Of a stretch of 6,518 nt of DNA, positions 5,746 through 6,518 are shown one piece after another. A program made the position numbers and the translations under genes. Position 1 is the stretch's first letter. Each line of letters opens with the position of its first letter. Source of the DNA: Pseudaestuariivita sp. (GTDB lineage Bacteria; Pseudomonadota; Alphaproteobacteria; Rhodobacterales; Rhodobacteraceae); the NCBI GenBank assembly GCA_020629995.1, contig JAHDCH010000152.1, positions 1 through 6,518 of the forward strand. Direction: 5' to 3'. A model generated the notes under the pieces. The model worked only from the letters and a program-made list of their open reading frames with translations, did not search any database and was not told the origin of the DNA.

Positions 5746-5751
5746 GTATAT
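5746..5751 (+). promoter_or_regulatory. Possible -10 element of trxB
   Basis: GTATAT lies 31 bases before the trxB ATG, in an otherwise GC-rich stretch. No convincing -35 box is seen 16-18 bases upstream, so the promoter may depend on an activator or another sigma factor, or may lie elsewhere. Confidence 0.25.
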
Positions 5752-5782
5752 CGCATCAACACCACGCCGGAGGGAACGCATC

Positions 5783-6518
5783 ATGGCCGAGACCAAAACC
5801 ACCAAAGTGCTGATCATTGGCTCTGGCCCCGCCGGGTATACCGCGGGTGTCTATGCCAGCCGCGCCATGCTGAACCCGGTGCTGGTGCAAGGGATCGAGC
5901 CCGGCGGACAGCTGACCACCACAACCGAGGTTGAAAACTGGCCCGGCGACACCGAGGTGCAAGGCCCCGATCTGATGATCCGCATGCAGGACCACGCCAA
6001 GGCGATGGGGTGCGAGATCATCGGCGACATCATCACCTCGATCGACTTTTCCAAGCGGCCGTTCGTGTGTCAGTCCGACAGCGGCACGGTCTATGTGGCT
6101 GACGCCCTGATCCTTGCCACCGGCGCGCGCGCCAAGTGGCTGGGGCTGGAGAGCGAAGAGAAATTCAAAGGCTTTGGCGTCAGCGCCTGCGCCACCTGCG
6201 ACGGGTTCTTTTACCGCGGGCAAGAGATCGTCGTGGTCGGAGGCGGCAATACGGCGGTGGAAGAGGCGCTGTTCCTGACCAACTTTGCCTCGAAGGTCAC
6301 GCTGGTCCACCGCCGGGACGAGCTGCGTGCCGAAAAGATCCTGCAAGACCGCCTGTTCAAGAACCCCAAGATCGAGCCGCTGTGGTTCCACGAGGTAGAC
6401 GAGGTCTATGGCACCGACACGCCGCTCGGTGTCGAAGGCGTCAAGGTCAAGCACACCCAGACGGGCGAGATCACCGACATCCCCTGCAAGGGCTTCTTTG
6501 TGGCCATCGGCCACGCGC
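5783..6518 (+). CDS. trxB: Thioredoxin reductase, NADPH-dependent (3' end outside the window)
   Basis: This cytoplasmic FAD flavoprotein reduces thioredoxin with NADPH and so feeds ribonucleotide reductase, peroxide detoxification and protein thiol repair. The first 245 residues are present; the family is usually about 310-340 aa. Visible are the FAD-binding GSGPAG (13-18), PGGQLTTTTEVENWPG (40-55), LATGARAKWLG (111-121), the redox-active ACATCDG (135-141; Cys136 and Cys139), the NADPH-binding VGGGNTAVEEA (152-162) and HRRDELRA (176-183). The last residues FFVAIGHA match the start of the C-terminal FAD block. GGAGGG, 8 bases before the ATG, fixes the start. The gene is divergent from the Lrp-family regulator. 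The frame is intact to the window end, so the truncation is only the cut of the window. Confidence 0.97.
   Translation, partial: MAETKTTKVLIIGSGPAGYTAGVYASRAMLNPVLVQGIEPGGQLTTTTEVENWPGDTEVQGPDLMIRMQDHAKAMGCEIIGDIITSIDFSKRPFVCQSDSGTVYVADALILATGARAKWLGLESEEKFKGFGVSACATCDGFFYRGQEIVVVGGGNTAVEEALFLTNFASKVTLVHRRDELRAEKILQDRLFKNPKIEPLWFHEVDEVYGTDTPLGVEGVKVKHTQTGEITDIPCKGFFVAIGHA

Overview
This window reads as ordinary chromosomal DNA of a high-GC alphaproteobacterium, most likely a member of the Rhodobacteraceae (Roseobacter group). That is an inference from the GC-rich codon use, the type II lumazine synthase, the tight lgt / MidA-type methyltransferase / pgeF cluster, the Hint_2-type protein, and the divergent Lrp-trxB pair. 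I see no transposase, integrase, phage gene, tRNA, rRNA or CRISPR array, and no clear sign of recent transfer.

Left part (1-728): a complete type II lumazine synthase gene (ribH2-like, +) converges on a small minus-strand gene for a UbiK/BMFP-family coiled-coil protein. One GC-rich hairpin lies in the 33 bases between their stop codons. A 99-base gap then separates the UbiK-like gene from a divergent three-gene operon.

Centre (828-3524): lgt (prolipoprotein diacylglyceryl transferase), a MidA/NDUFAF7-type SAM-dependent methyltransferase and pgeF (laccase-domain peptidoglycan editing factor) are joined by 4-base and 8-base overlaps, so they are almost certainly cotranscribed and translationally coupled. 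Two of the three products serve envelope quality. The middle one belongs to a family tied to respiratory complex I, and the divergent UbiK-like gene belongs to a ubiquinone-biosynthesis factor family.

Right-centre (3525-5090): an intergenic stretch with two consecutive hairpins and an AT-rich patch leads to a very short basic ORF (45 aa, 3801-3938) with its own ribosome binding site and a strong terminator. Next comes a 256-aa Hint-domain protein that has no cysteine at all and has lost the usual splicing/cleavage residues, followed by a hairpin terminator.

Right end (5094-6518): an Lrp/AsnC-family regulator (-) is divergent from trxB (thioredoxin reductase, +, cut by the window end). The 188-base gap between them holds a direct repeat of CGCAATAAT spaced 21 bases, a good candidate for the regulator's own binding region.

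The parts most worth following up are the short basic ORF, the cysteine-less Hint protein, the phased repeat between lrp and trxB, and the paired hairpins after pgeF. I found no convincing wholly new multi-gene system.
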